From an uncultured Eubacteriales bacterium (GTDB taxonomy: Bacteria > Bacillota > Clostridia > Oscillospirales > Oscillospiraceae), in contig USAT01000014.1 in the NCBI GenBank assembly GCA_900552725.1, positions 1-28,849 of the forward strand: a stretch of DNA of 28,849 nt, read 5' to 3'. Within the stretch, counting starts at the first letter, position 1, and every line of letters begins with the position of its first letter. Both the position numbers and the translations under genes were made by a program. Positions 1-7,378 of this stretch are shown here, piece after piece. The notes below the pieces were generated by a model. The model was not told the origin of the DNA. It did no database searches and saw nothing but the letters and a program-made list of their open reading frames with translations.

Positions 1-2
1 CC

Positions 3-1463
3 CTGCGCGCTGAGCTGATGGAAGCCGCCGCCGGCGCCGATGAGGAGCTGATGGAGAAGTTCTTCGAGACCATGGAACTGTCCGCCGAGGATATGGCTAA
101 GGGTCTGAAGATCGGCGTCCGTGAAGGCACCGTGTGCCCCGTGCTGTGCGGCTCCGCCGTCACCGGTATGGGCGTTGACATGCTGATGCAGACCATCGTG
201 GATCTGGTCCCCGTAGCCACCGACATGCCTGCCGAGGCTGCCCAGGACGACGACGGCAACGCCATCGAGGTCGCCTATGATCCCAACGGCACCACCGCCG
301 CCTTCGTGTTCAAGACCATCTCCGACCAGTACGGCAAGTTCTCCATGATCAAGGTCATCCGCGGCAAGGTCACCGGCGATATGTCCCTGTACAACATGAC
401 CACCGGCAACACCGAAAAGCTGGGCCGTCTGTACACCATGAAGGGCAAGAAGAGCGAGGAGACCAAGGAGATCTGCTGCGGCGATATCGGCGCCATCGGC
501 AAGATGGACAAGGTCAAGACCGGTGACACCCTGTGCGAGCCCAAGACCTACGTCAAGTTCGCGCCTCTGGCCTTTGCCCCCGCCTGCTATGAGCGCGCCA
601 TCTCCCCCAAGACCAAGCAGGAGATCGAGAAGCTGGGCACCGGCCTGAACAAGCTGAACGAGGAGGACCCCACCTTCTCCGTCACCAACAACGCCGAGAC
701 CCACCAGACCGTGATCTCCGGCGCCGGCGACATCCAGATCGACGTGCTGTGCAGCAAGCTGAAGAGCCGCTTCGGCGTGGACGCGGAACTGGATACCCCC
801 CGCGTTGCCTATCGTGAGAAGATCCGCAGCACCGTCCGCAAGCAGGGCCGCTATAAGAAGCAGACCGGCGGCAGTGGTCAGTTCGGCGATGTCCATATCA
901 TTTTCGAGCCCCAGACTGAGCAGGAGGATATGATCTTCGAGGAGAACGTGTTTGGCGGCTCCGTGCCCAAGAACTACTTCCCCGCCGTGGAAAAGGGCCT
1001 GCGCGAGAGCTGCCTGCACGGCGTGCTGGCCGGCTATCCCGTGGTGTTCCTGAAGGCCACCCTGGTGGACGGCTCTTACCACCCCGTGGACTCCTCCGAA
1101 ATCGCCTTCAAGCTGGCCGCCAACCTGGCCTTCAAGGCCGCTCTGCCCGAGGCCAAGCCTGTGCTGATGGAGCCCATCGGCGAGTTGAAGGTCACCATTC
1201 CCGACAGCTATCTGGGCGATGTTATGGGCGACCTGAACAAGCGCCGCGGCCGCGTGATGGGCATGAATCCCACCGGCGACGGCGAGCAGGTGCTGGAGGC
1301 CGAGGTCCCCATGGCCGAGATGATGAGCTACGCCATCGATCTGCGCTCCATGACCCAGTCCCGCGGTACCTTCACCTTCAACTTCGTCCGCTACGAGGAT
1401 TGCCCCGCCGCGGCCCAGGAGAAGGCCATCGCCGAGGCCAAGGCTCTGGCCGAGGCTGAGTAA
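3..1463 (+). CDS. Elongation factor G paralogue (EF-G2-like), 5' end cut by the window
   Basis: This is the C-terminal two thirds of an EF-G-family translational GTPase; the GTP-binding domain lies before the window. Reading is open from base 3, so the ATG at 18 is internal. The visible part covers the end of the G domain, the domain II beta barrel, domain III, domain IV and domain V. In domain IV, a glycine-rich KQTGGSGQFGDVHI segment (nt 850-890) aligns with the SGGRGQYGHV segment of canonical EF-G. The variant with KQTGG and GD is the form I associate with EF-G2-type paralogues rather than the housekeeping fusA copy. The domain V core (LMEPIGELKVTIPDSYLGDVMGDLNKRRG) is intact. Codon use is strongly biased, as in highly expressed genes. 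A strong terminator follows. It acts on the ribosome in translocation or a related step; whether it is the main EF-G or a second copy cannot be told from this window alone. Confidence 0.9.
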   Translation: MRAELMEAAAGADEELMEKFFETMELSAEDMAKGLKIGVREGTVCPVLCGSAVTGMGVDMLMQTIVDLVPVATDMPAEAAQDDDGNAIEVAYDPNGTTAAFVFKTISDQYGKFSMIKVIRGKVTGDMSLYNMTTGNTEKLGRLYTMKGKKSEETKEICCGDIGAIGKMDKVKTGDTLCEPKTYVKFAPLAFAPACYERAISPKTKQEIEKLGTGLNKLNEEDPTFSVTNNAETHQTVISGAGDIQIDVLCSKLKSRFGVDAELDTPRVAYREKIRSTVRKQGRYKKQTGGSGQFGDVHIIFEPQTEQEDMIFEENVFGGSVPKNYFPAVEKGLRESCLHGVLAGYPVVFLKATLVDGSYHPVDSSEIAFKLAANLAFKAALPEAKPVLMEPIGELKVTIPDSYLGDVMGDLNKRRGRVMGMNPTGDGEQVLEAEVPMAEMMSYAIDLRSMTQSRGTFTFNFVRYEDCPAAAQEKAIAEAKALAEAE

Positions 1464-1476
1464 GCTTACAATTCCA

Positions 1477-1512
1477 AAAGACCGGTACGGCTGCGCCGTA
1501 CCGGTCTTTTTA
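1477..1512 (+). terminator. Intrinsic terminator of the EF-G gene
   Basis: A 16-bp perfect stem (AAAAGACCGGTACGGC and its complement) with a TGC loop runs into TTTTT, 13 bases after the EF-G stop codon. Confidence 0.92.
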
Positions 1513-1582
1513 CATATTTGCCGCCCCGGCAGGGGAGAATAGTGGCGTTGGAAAATTTTTTTGAAAAATTTCAAAAAACCTC

Positions 1583-1611
1583 TTTACAAATCCGGATGGG
1601 TGTGGTATTAT
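1583..1611 (+). promoter_or_regulatory. Sigma-A promoter of the perR-rubrerythrin unit
   Basis: The -35 element TTTACA (1583-1588) and -10 element TATTAT (1606-1611) are separated by exactly 17 bases. The expected start of transcription falls inside the Fur/PerR-like box just downstream. Confidence 0.7.
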
Positions 1612-1622
1612 ACTAATGCAAA

Positions 1623-1637
1623 CAATAATCGTTAGCA
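1623..1637 (+). promoter_or_regulatory. Putative Fur/PerR-type operator
   Basis: The 15-mer CAATAATCGTTAGCA has the 7-1-7 dyad layout of Fur-family boxes. It matches TGATAATnATTATCA at 10 of 14 positions and the PerR consensus TTATAATnATTATAA at 9 of 14. It sits just after the -10 element of a Fur-family gene, which fits negative autoregulation. Match quality alone does not separate PerR from Fur. Confidence 0.45.
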
Positions 1638-1659
1638 ATTAAGAGAGGAGGAGCGCAAG

Positions 1660-2049
1660 ATGGAAGCGGCCACACGATACAGTCCCAAGCGAGAGGCCAT
1701 CCTGCAATGCCTGCGCTCCACCAAATGCCATCCCTCGGCCGAATGGGTATACAGCCAGCTGAAGCCCCAGATCCCCGACCTGTCGCTGGCCACGGTGTAC
1801 CGCAATCTGGCCCGCTTCCGCAGCGAGGGCGCGGTGCAGGTTATCGGGTGCGTGAACGGCGAGGATCGCTATGACGGCAACGTTGCCCCTCATGGGCATT
1901 TCATCTGCCGCACCTGTGGCGCGGTCATCGACCTGCCGCCTATCCCGGTGGACGCTCCGGATCTGGCTCAGGTGGGCCGCGGGGAGGGATACAGCGTCAC
2001 CTTCTACGGACGGTGCAACGCGTGTCTGGTAAAGGAGAAAACCAGTTGA
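1660..2049 (+). CDS. perR: Fur-family metalloregulator, probably PerR
   Basis: The 129-residue product has full Fur-family architecture. An N-terminal winged helix carries HPSAEWVY (about residues 24-31) and the recognition region DLSLATVYRNL. A dimerisation and metal domain follows with the HGHFICRTCG signature and a second CNAC pair near the C-terminus, giving the two CxxC structural zinc motifs. A good ribosome site (AGAGAGGAGGAG) precedes the ATG. The next gene, 80 bases downstream, is a reverse rubrerythrin; in Clostridium acetobutylicum such genes are controlled by PerR. I therefore infer a peroxide-sensing repressor acting on itself and its neighbour. Fur or Zur activity cannot be excluded, because side-chain chemistry at the regulatory metal site is not decided by motif reading. 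Confidence 0.82.
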   Translation: MEAATRYSPKREAILQCLRSTKCHPSAEWVYSQLKPQIPDLSLATVYRNLARFRSEGAVQVIGCVNGEDRYDGNVAPHGHFICRTCGAVIDLPPIPVDAPDLAQVGRGEGYSVTFYGRCNACLVKEKTS

Positions 2050-2129
2050 CAATGGCCGTTTTTGGACAAGAGCGGCGTCAAAATAAGAACAAAACAAATA
2101 TTTAATTAAAACAATGGAGGTAAATTGTT

Positions 2130-2687
2130 ATGAAGAAGTGGGTCTGCCCTGTTTGCGGTTATGTCCATGAAGGTGATGTTCCCCCCGCTGAGTGCCCGGT
2201 GTGCCACGTTTCCGGCGAGAAGTTCACCCTGCAGGCCGAGGAGAAGTCCTGGGCGGCCGAGCATGTGGTGGGCGTCGGCAAGGTGTTCGGCGACAACGTG
2301 CCCGAGGAAGTCCGCAAGGAGATCATCGACGGTCTGCGCGCCAACTTCGAGGGCGAGTGCTCTGAGGTAGGTATGTATCTGGCCATGGCTCGTGTTGCCC
2401 ATCGTGAGGGCTATCCTGAAATCGGTATGTACTGGGAGAAGGCCGGTCTGGAAGAGGCCGAGCACGCCGCCAAGTTCGCCGAACTGCTGGGCGAGGTCAT
2501 CACCGACAGCACCAAGAAGAACCTGCAGATGCGCGTAGACGCCGAGAATGGCGCTACCGCCGGTAAGTTCGAGCTGGCCAAGCTGGCTAAGCAGTACAAT
2601 CTGGACGCCATCCACGACACCGTCCATGAAATGGCCCGCCACGGCAAGGCCTTCGAGGGTCTGCTGAACCGCTACTTCGGTAAGTAA
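2130..2687 (+). CDS. Reverse rubrerythrin (N-terminal rubredoxin domain), peroxide reductase
   Basis: The 185-residue protein starts with a rubredoxin-type iron site, CPVCGYVHEG followed by CPVC (residues 6-25). It continues as a ferritin-like four-helix diiron domain with E-rich helices (FEGECSEVGMYL, GLEEAEHAAKFAEL, and an ExxRH-type motif near VHEMARHGKAF). This order is the reverse of classical rubrerythrin and matches the clostridial reverse rubrerythrins, which act as the terminal component of NADH peroxidase and oxidase chains. It works in the cytoplasm to reduce H2O2, and O2 in some species. A strong site (TGGAGG) precedes the start. The gap after perR contains no convincing promoter, so the two genes are probably cotranscribed. 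Its own terminator follows. Confidence 0.88.
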   Translation: MKKWVCPVCGYVHEGDVPPAECPVCHVSGEKFTLQAEEKSWAAEHVVGVGKVFGDNVPEEVRKEIIDGLRANFEGECSEVGMYLAMARVAHREGYPEIGMYWEKAGLEEAEHAAKFAELLGEVITDSTKKNLQMRVDAENGATAGKFELAKLAKQYNLDAIHDTVHEMARHGKAFEGLLNRYFGK

Positions 2688-2701
2688 AATAAGGCTTTTA
2701 G

Positions 2702-2737
2702 GTAGGGGAGAGGTATGAAACCTCTCCCTTACTTTTT
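2702..2737 (+). terminator. Intrinsic terminator after the rubrerythrin gene
   Basis: A 13-bp stem (2702-2714 with 2720-2732, one G-U pair) with a short loop is followed by TTTTT. Confidence 0.88.
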
Positions 2738-2864
2738 CACACGAAAGTGGAAGATAAGTGGAAGGTGGATCGGTGAAGAGACTGCGTTTGGGGCAAAGTG
2801 GAAGGTAAAAAAGTGGCGTAAAATAGGAGGGAAGGATGCATATTTCAATAATAAATAATTATTT
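2738..2864. other. AT-rich intergenic stretch with a short direct repeat
   Basis: There is no credible gene here. The 9-mer AAGTGGAAG occurs three times, at 2745-2753, 2756-2764 and 2796-2804. The first two copies are 11 bases apart, which is one helical turn. An AGGAGGGAAGG followed by ATG at 2837 opens only an 8-codon frame. Confidence 0.4.
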
Positions 2865-2907
2865 ATAAAAAGAAAAGAGATTGATTTGAGCCCAAATCAA
2901 TCTCTTT
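2865..2907 (-). terminator. Intrinsic terminator of the small lipoprotein gene
   Basis: On the minus strand a 15-bp stem (2874-2888 with 2893-2907) and 4-base loop runs into TTTTCTTTTTAT. It lies just downstream of the stop of the 40-residue ORF. Confidence 0.85.
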
Positions 2908-2916
2908 CTTGCTGCC

Positions 2917-3039
2917 CTATGCCTGGTATGTCTGCTGCGGTGGCGCGGTTTTTGCTGCGTCGCTGTTTTCTGCGGCGCAGCAGGCCAGGGAAAAGACCAA
3001 CAGCAGTGCCAGCAGCAGGGCAAACAGTCTCTTTCGCAT
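2917..3039 (-). CDS. Tiny secreted lipoprotein, 40 residues
   Basis: This minus-strand ORF (ATG at 3039, TAG at 2917-2919) encodes a classic lipoprotein signal peptide. MRKR is followed by a hydrophobic run FALLLALLLVFSLA and a lipobox-like LACC (cysteines at about 21-22). Only a short polar tail, AAENSDAAKTAPPQQTYQA, remains after processing. Four independent signals support it: an AAGGGAG ribosome site about 10 bases upstream, a promoter with exact 17-base spacing, a perfect intrinsic terminator, and the signal peptide itself. The mature peptide would be about 20 residues anchored to the outer face of the membrane. Function is unknown; it could be a lipoprotein-derived signalling peptide, or the stump of a longer lipoprotein. 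No longer reading frame continues after the stop. Confidence 0.72.
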   Translation of the reverse strand: MRKRLFALLLALLLVFSLACCAAENSDAAKTAPPQQTYQA

Positions 3040-3059
3040 GTTGCCGTGTCTCCCTTGTC

Positions 3060-3123
3060 ATTGTCCGCGGTGCATCCCTCCACACCAATTTACATTATAT
3101 ACCGTCGATGGGCCGCGGACAAT
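3060..3123. repeat. 11-bp inverted repeat bracketing the lipoprotein promoter
   Basis: ATTGTCCGCGG (3060-3070) and its perfect complement CCGCGGACAAT (3113-3123) are separated by 42 bases. One arm covers the -35 element, the other lies in the 5' untranslated region. Each arm contains the palindrome CCGCGG. The centre-to-centre distance is about 53 bp, close to five helical turns, which would suit a regulator binding both arms with looping. Confidence 0.6.
3094..3122 (-). promoter_or_regulatory. Promoter of the small lipoprotein gene
   Basis: On the minus strand, TTGTCC (3117-3122) and TATAAT (3094-3099) are 17 bases apart. The -35 element overlaps one arm of an 11-bp inverted repeat. Confidence 0.68.
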
Positions 3124-3153
3124 TACCTGGCTGCATAGTATCCGGGGAAAATT

Positions 3154-3182
3154 TTGCCGCTGCATACGCAGCCATCTCCGCC
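3154..3182 (+). repeat. 29-bp dispersed repeat, copy 1
   Basis: The segment from TTGCCGCTGCATACGC to the final CATCTCCGCC matches positions 4292-4320 at 26 of 29 bases. It ends one base before the -35 element of the flavodoxin-fusion gene. Confidence 0.7.
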
Positions 3183-3183
3183 A

Positions 3184-3212
3184 TTGAAAGTACACACGGT
3201 ATGGACTATAAA
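3184..3212 (+). promoter_or_regulatory. Promoter of the membrane-flavodoxin gene
   Basis: TTGAAA (3184-3189) and TATAAA (3207-3212) with 17-base spacing. Confidence 0.68.
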
Positions 3213-3307
3213 ATGACCACAAAATGATGAAAAATGCACCTATGCAAAGGGCGGCCGGGCGTATAGAATAGGTGCTGTGATATCAATGAGAGGTAAGGAA
3301 AAAGTAT

Positions 3308-4231
3308 ATGCAACAGAGATCAAGATATCAGACCGCCCGCCGCATCCTCATTTTCTGGACGCTGTTCATCGGCATCGGTGCGGTGGGCGGCGCGCTGATG
3401 ATGCTGCTGGATCCCAGCGGCAAGGCCGTGGGCATGGACGCCATGCTGCCCTATTTTCAGGTGCTGCCCTTTGCGGAGGTGCTGTTTCAGGATCTCACCT
3501 TCTCCGGCTGGGCGCTGCTGATCGTCAACGGCCTGACCAACCTGACCGCAGCGGCGCTGCTGCTGGCCCGGAAGAGGGCGGGTGCGGTGCTGGGCGGTAT
3601 CTTCGGCGTGACGCTGATGCTGTGGATCGGTATCCAGTTTTACATGTTCCCGCTGAACTTTATGTCCACCGCCTACTTTATTTTCGGCCTTTGCCAGGCG
3701 GCGGCCGGCTACGCGGCGTGGGTGTTCCGCAAGCAGGAGGCCTTTACCGTCAACAGGGCGGACTATCCCCACATCGGCGACGATCCCACCCAGCTGGTGG
3801 TGTTCTTCTCCCGCATGGGCTATGTGCGGAAGGTGGCCTATGAGGAGGCGAACCGCACCGGCGCGGCTGTTTACGAGATCAAGGCCACGGAGCGGACGGA
3901 GGGTACGTTGGGCTTCTGGTGGTGCGGCCGCTACGGTATGCACAAGTGGGCCATGCCCATCCGGCCGGTGGACATCGACCTGTCCGCCTATCGGCATGTG
4001 ACCATTTGCTCCCCCATCTGGGTGTTCGCGCTGGCTGCGCCTGTCCGCAGCTTCTGCCAGGCAGCTGTCGGGCAGATCCGGGAGGCGGACTACATACTGG
4101 TGCACCATCAGGGGGACACCTACGAAAACGCCGCCGAGGAGATGGATCGCCTGCTGGGCGTTACCCACATCGCGCTGCGCAGTATCCAATGCCGGGAGGG
4201 CGTTTATAAGGAGCGCGGCAGAAGAAAGTGA
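3308..4231 (+). CDS. Membrane protein with C-terminal flavodoxin-like domain
   Basis: The 307-residue product has two halves. Residues 1-145 hold four predicted membrane segments (about 12-33, 66-87, 92-112 and 119-141). Residues 161-307 resemble a flavodoxin: a first strand and nucleotide loop (QLVVFFSRMGYVRKVAYEEA), a second motif around CSPIWVFALAAPVRSFC where flavodoxins bind the isoalloxazine ring, and a final YILVHHQGD-type strand. Flavodoxins are soluble one-electron carriers or FMN-dependent oxidoreductase modules; here the domain would be tethered to the cytoplasmic membrane. The start was chosen for its AGAGGTAAGGA site. The unit is monocistronic, with its own promoter and terminator. 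Partner and substrate are unknown. The FMN-loop sequence is atypical, so cofactor binding is inferred. Confidence 0.7.
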   Translation: MQQRSRYQTARRILIFWTLFIGIGAVGGALMMLLDPSGKAVGMDAMLPYFQVLPFAEVLFQDLTFSGWALLIVNGLTNLTAAALLLARKRAGAVLGGIFGVTLMLWIGIQFYMFPLNFMSTAYFIFGLCQAAAGYAAWVFRKQEAFTVNRADYPHIGDDPTQLVVFFSRMGYVRKVAYEEANRTGAAVYEIKATERTEGTLGFWWCGRYGMHKWAMPIRPVDIDLSAYRHVTICSPIWVFALAAPVRSFCQAAVGQIREADYILVHHQGDTYENAAEEMDRLLGVTHIALRSIQCREGVYKERGRRK

Positions 4232-4251
4232 CCCCGTGAGGGTATTCAATC

Positions 4252-4286
4252 AAAAAACGCCTCCGATTTTCGGAGGCGTTTTTTTG
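4252..4286 (+). terminator. Intrinsic terminator
   Basis: AAAAAACGCCTCCGA pairs with TCGGAGGCGTTTTTT around a 3-base loop, 21 bases after the flavodoxin-fusion stop. Confidence 0.92.
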
Positions 4287-4291
4287 ATACT

Positions 4292-4320
4292 TTGCCGCCG
4301 CATATGCAACCATCTCCGCC
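4292..4320 (+). repeat. 29-bp dispersed repeat, copy 2
   Basis: It matches 3154-3182 at 26 of 29 bases, sits between a terminator and the sigma-factor start, and contains the palindrome GCATATGC. Confidence 0.7.
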
Positions 4321-4327
4321 TGAACTG

Positions 4328-4336
4328 TGTTATGAT
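4328..4336 (+). promoter_or_regulatory. Extended -10 promoter of the ECF sigma operon
   Basis: TGTTATGAT fits a TGn-extended -10 element. No good sigma-A -35 is visible. At the right distance upstream lies GCAACC inside repeat copy 2, which loosely resembles ECF -35 elements, so autoregulation is possible. Confidence 0.4.
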
Positions 4337-4381
4337 AGATGACGGCCGTTACACAACATCTCCGCAAGGGAAGTGATAGAT

Positions 4382-4960
4382 TTGACAGAAGAACAGGCGC
4401 TGCGGCATCTCAAGCGTGGGTCACAGGCCGCGCTGGAATGGTTCATCGACCGCTACGGCGGCTATGTGACCGCCATTATCCGCGGCATCATCGGCCAGAG
4501 CATGACTGTGGCCGATGTGGAGGAGGCAGCCTCCGACGTATTTCTGGCCTTCTGGAACAGCGCAGGGCGGGTACACAGCGGCTCGGCGAAGGCCTATCTG
4601 GCCGCCACCGCCCGCAACAGTGCCCGGAACAAGCTGCGGCAACTGACACCCACCGTGCCGCTGCCGGAGGATCTGGTGCTGGTGGATCCCCACACGCCCC
4701 AGGGGCTTCTGGAGCAGCGGGAGCAGGCCGCCGCCGTGCAGCGGGCTCTGCTGGCCATGGAGGACACCGACCGGGAGATCTTTCTGCGGTACTATTACTA
4801 CTATCAGAAGATCAGCCAGATCGCGGCGGCGATGGACATGAAGGAGTCCACTGTCAAATCCCGCCTCAGCCGGGGGCGGGAAAAGCTGAAAGCTTCCCTG
4901 CTGGCGGAGGAAGCACATGAAGGAGGAACGGCATTATGGCATACAACATCTACGACCTGA
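4382..4960 (+). CDS. ECF-type RNA polymerase sigma factor
   Basis: The 192-residue protein has sigma region 2 (about residues 15-75, with DVEEAASDVFLAFWNSA for core binding and -10 recognition) and region 4 (about 120-180, a helix-turn-helix with KISQIAAAMDMKESTVKSRLSRGREKL). There is no region 1 or 3, as expected of ECF sigma factors. I prefer the TTG start at 4382, which has AAGGGAAG about nine bases upstream; the in-frame GTG at 4373 lies almost on top of that site. The last 25 bases overlap the next gene, a usual sign of a sigma/anti-sigma pair. It should direct polymerase to a small stress or envelope regulon, released when the membrane partner is inactivated. The YYYYYQ tract before region 4.2 is unusual. 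Confidence 0.85.
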   Translation: MTEEQALRHLKRGSQAALEWFIDRYGGYVTAIIRGIIGQSMTVADVEEAASDVFLAFWNSAGRVHSGSAKAYLAATARNSARNKLRQLTPTVPLPEDLVLVDPHTPQGLLEQREQAAAVQRALLAMEDTDREIFLRYYYYYQKISQIAAAMDMKESTVKSRLSRGREKLKASLLAEEAHEGGTALWHTTSTT

Positions 4961-6051
4961 TGGACAGCGTGCGGGATGACACCGTTTCGCTGCCGGAGGA
5001 TGGCACTGCCGACCTCCGCCGGATCAAGGAGTTGACGATGAAAAAGATCGAGAATCAGCAGGGCGTCCGCCCTGCGGTGAAAAAGACCGGACGTGTGGCC
5101 AGAGGACTGCTGATCGCCGCCATTGTGGCGGTCATGTGTCCCGCCACTGTGGCCGCCGCCAGGCTGGGTGTGGCCGACAGCTTCAAGGGCTATTTCGGCG
5201 ACCTGACGGCGGAGGAGAAGCAGCTGATGGAGGAGATGGGCACCACCGACATGCCCGCGCCCGTTACCAGCAACGGCACCACCATCACGCCGCTGGCGGT
5301 GTACGGCGACGCATACAACTACTATATCCGCCTGATGGTACAGGCCCCGGAGGGCACAGTGCTGCGCATCCCTGATTCCCAGACGGAAGGGGACCTGATG
5401 CTGCGCGGCACGGAAGAGGACGGTATTCTGGAGACAGCGGGCTACGACTTCAGTGGTATGGGATATTCGGTCAAATGGGAGGACGGCATCCCCGGCGACA
5501 ATACACTGGAAGGTGTGGTGTACATGGGAAGTCAGATGCTCAGCGATGACGCCGCCCAGCGGGTAGGCGAGACCAGAATGAGATTTGACGACGGCCAGCC
5601 CAAGTGGCTGCACATTACCAGCCTGGCTGTCTATAATGCCAGCCTTGGACAGTACACCGAAACCATGCTGGAGGGTGACTGGCGCTTTGCCCTGCCCGAC
5701 CTGTCGGCACAGGCGGCGCCCATCGAGGTGGACGCCAGCGGTCTGACGGTGGAGAGCACTGAACCGGGCCGCATGATCTATCTGGATGCCTTCCGTATCA
5801 GCAGCACCTATATCCAGGTGAAGTACGACAGCGACAGCATCGACGATTTCGACGCGCCGCCCTGTGAACCGGAGGGCGGCTGGGCGCTGGTGCTGGACGA
5901 CGGCACCGAAGTGGCCGGCGACGATTCTGATGTTGGCGGCGGCAGCTACAACAACAGTCATGTAGACCTCTACTACCGCTTTGTCGCCCCTATCGACGTG
6001 ACGCAGGTGGATCACATCCGCTTCGGTGACCAGATCATCCCCGTGCGGTGA
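4936..6051 (+). CDS. Membrane-anchored anti-sigma-like protein (DUF4179 type)
   Basis: The 371-residue protein has a short cytoplasmic N-terminus (1-50), one membrane segment (about 55-75, GLLIAAIVAVMCPATVAAA) and a 290-residue extracytoplasmic part. The layout, and the cytoplasmic stretch followed by a DSFKGYFGDLTAEEKQL-type segment after the membrane helix, match the DUF4179 proteins encoded beside ECF sigma factors in Firmicutes. It lacks the zinc-binding HxxxCxxC motif of ZAS anti-sigma domains. The gene starts inside the sigma gene behind AAGGAGG, so translational coupling is likely. I infer that it holds the sigma factor at the membrane and senses an envelope condition through its outer domain. 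A perfect 16-bp terminator follows. Confidence 0.72.
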   Translation: MAYNIYDLMDSVRDDTVSLPEDGTADLRRIKELTMKKIENQQGVRPAVKKTGRVARGLLIAAIVAVMCPATVAAARLGVADSFKGYFGDLTAEEKQLMEEMGTTDMPAPVTSNGTTITPLAVYGDAYNYYIRLMVQAPEGTVLRIPDSQTEGDLMLRGTEEDGILETAGYDFSGMGYSVKWEDGIPGDNTLEGVVYMGSQMLSDDAAQRVGETRMRFDDGQPKWLHITSLAVYNASLGQYTETMLEGDWRFALPDLSAQAAPIEVDASGLTVESTEPGRMIYLDAFRISSTYIQVKYDSDSIDDFDAPPCEPEGGWALVLDDGTEVAGDDSDVGGGSYNNSHVDLYYRFVAPIDVTQVDHIRFGDQIIPVR

Positions 6052-6058
6052 CAGAAAT

Positions 6059-6097
6059 CAAAAAAGGAAGTCCTCCCATCGGAGGACTTCCTTTTTA
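6059..6097. terminator. Bidirectional terminator
   Basis: AAAAAGGAAGTCCTCC pairs perfectly over 16 bp with its complement around a 4-base loop, with A-runs and T-runs on the two sides. It serves the anti-sigma gene on the plus strand and the membrane protein whose stop overlaps it on the minus strand. Confidence 0.9.
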
Positions 6098-7378
6098 TGC
6101 GCGTGAGGGTGTCTGGGGCACGTCCTCGGGGCAGGCGGCCTGCCGGAATACCGACAGGGCCACGCCCAGCAGCGCCAGGTCGATGACGGTGTTGAGGTTG
6201 CCCATCACGAAGGGAAAATAGGCCACAAAAAGGCGGACGCCGCAGTTGAAAAGCACGCTGCTGACGAACTGCACCGCCAGGGTCAGAAATACCGACGCGG
6301 CCAGCACACCGCCGCTGCCCCGGAGCTGCCGCAGGCAGCGGACGCAGAGGAGGATCAGCAGAAGCACAAAGGCGCCGCACAGCAGCAGGAAGGGGATGCG
6401 GCCCATTTGGCAGATCAGCAGCGTCAGCAGGTAGTCGGAGGCGTCGGAGATGAAGTTCAGATATTCGAAGGATTGGGTAAGTCCCAGGGGGAGATCGGCG
6501 CTGCCCCAATTCGGCGCCAGCTCCAGCACCTGCCGGACGACAGTATCGGAAAAGGTGAAGGGGTAGTATTGGGTATCCATTCCCAGGGCGAACAGCAGCG
6601 TATCCCACCGGGCCCACGTCAACGCGGCCAGCGCCGCCGCAGAGACCGTGATGACCAGCGCGGCGGCGGGCTTTTTCCGTACCGGCCACCAGCTCTGACG
6701 GATGGCAGCCAGCATCGTCATCGCGCCGCAGAGGATCAACAGCAGCGTACCCAGGGCGTAGGTCATCCGGTAGCTGAGCCAGAGCAGCAGCCCGTAGGCC
6801 AGTCCCGACAGCCAGAAGCCCCAGCGCTTGCCTCGCAGGGCGCATGCCGCCAGCGTACCTGCCAGGGGGAAGAACAGCGACACATACTGGAAGGGACGGC
6901 CGCTTTGGAAGATCCAGAACCACCAATTCAGGGCGGTATAGCCCAGCACCACCGTGGCCAGATAGAGCCACCCGCCGTACCGCACCAGCCTGCGGTAATC
7001 GGAGAAGTAAGCCCCCAGCAGCAGGAGAAAGCCCAGCGCCGCGGCGGCAATGGATCTGGCAGGGGAGGCGCCGCCGATATGGATACGGATCAGCGCGCCG
7101 CATATGGCCAGTATCGCCGCCAGAAGCAGCGACGCGTATTGGGGACGGGGCCGGTGCACCGCGTCAAGTTGCTGGCCGATCAGCACCGGGTCGCCCATCT
7201 GGCGCACCGCCTCCACCTCGGCGGAGGACTCGTCCATGCCGTCCGCCAGACAGGCGTCCCGCTGCTCCTCCAGATGGCCCATCAGCTCACGCCGCAGGGC
7301 GGGACGCACCCGCGGCCAGCGGATCTGTTCATCCACCTGGGCAAGATAGCTGTCAAACAGCTCCGACACAGCAGGCAC
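6095..7378 (-). CDS. Polytopic membrane protein with HAAS/permease-prefix domain, SEDS (FtsW/RodA)-like
   Basis: The 427-residue protein begins with a soluble helical segment of about 75 residues (ELMGHLEEQRDACLADGMDESSAEVEAVRQMGDP). This resembles the permease-prefix or HAAS domain found on membrane proteins controlled by PadR regulators. About nine or ten membrane helices follow. The C-terminal part (SDYLLTLLICQMGRIPFLLL, then PFVMGNLNTVIDLALLGVALSVFR) has the order and spacing of SEDS peptidoglycan polymerases such as FtsW/RodA/SpoVE, but the match is weak. It overlaps the PadR gene by 26 bases and is cotranscribed with it. Likely role: an envelope protein whose amount is set by PadR. Enzymatic activity is not established. 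Confidence 0.6.
   Translation of the reverse strand: MPAVSELFDSYLAQVDEQIRWPRVRPALRRELMGHLEEQRDACLADGMDESSAEVEAVRQMGDPVLIGQQLDAVHRPRPQYASLLLAAILAICGALIRIHIGGASPARSIAAAALGFLLLLGAYFSDYRRLVRYGGWLYLATVVLGYTALNWWFWIFQSGRPFQYVSLFFPLAGTLAACALRGKRWGFWLSGLAYGLLLWLSYRMTYALGTLLLILCGAMTMLAAIRQSWWPVRKKPAAALVITVSAAALAALTWARWDTLLFALGMDTQYYPFTFSDTVVRQVLELAPNWGSADLPLGLTQSFEYLNFISDASDYLLTLLICQMGRIPFLLLCGAFVLLLILLCVRCLRQLRGSGGVLAASVFLTLAVQFVSSVLFNCGVRLFVAYFPFVMGNLNTVIDLALLGVALSVFRQAACPEDVPQTPSRA

Noticed and set aside
2886..3227. Plus-strand frames of 92-113 codons over the small lipoprotein gene
   Set aside because: They are shadows; no ribosome site is present, and the minus strand carries a complete promoter-to-terminator unit.
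4804..6015. A 403-codon open frame on the minus strand opposite the anti-sigma gene
   Set aside because: It has His/Gln/Val-rich low-complexity composition typical of an antisense shadow in GC-rich DNA and no ribosome site; the plus-strand gene has clear domains.
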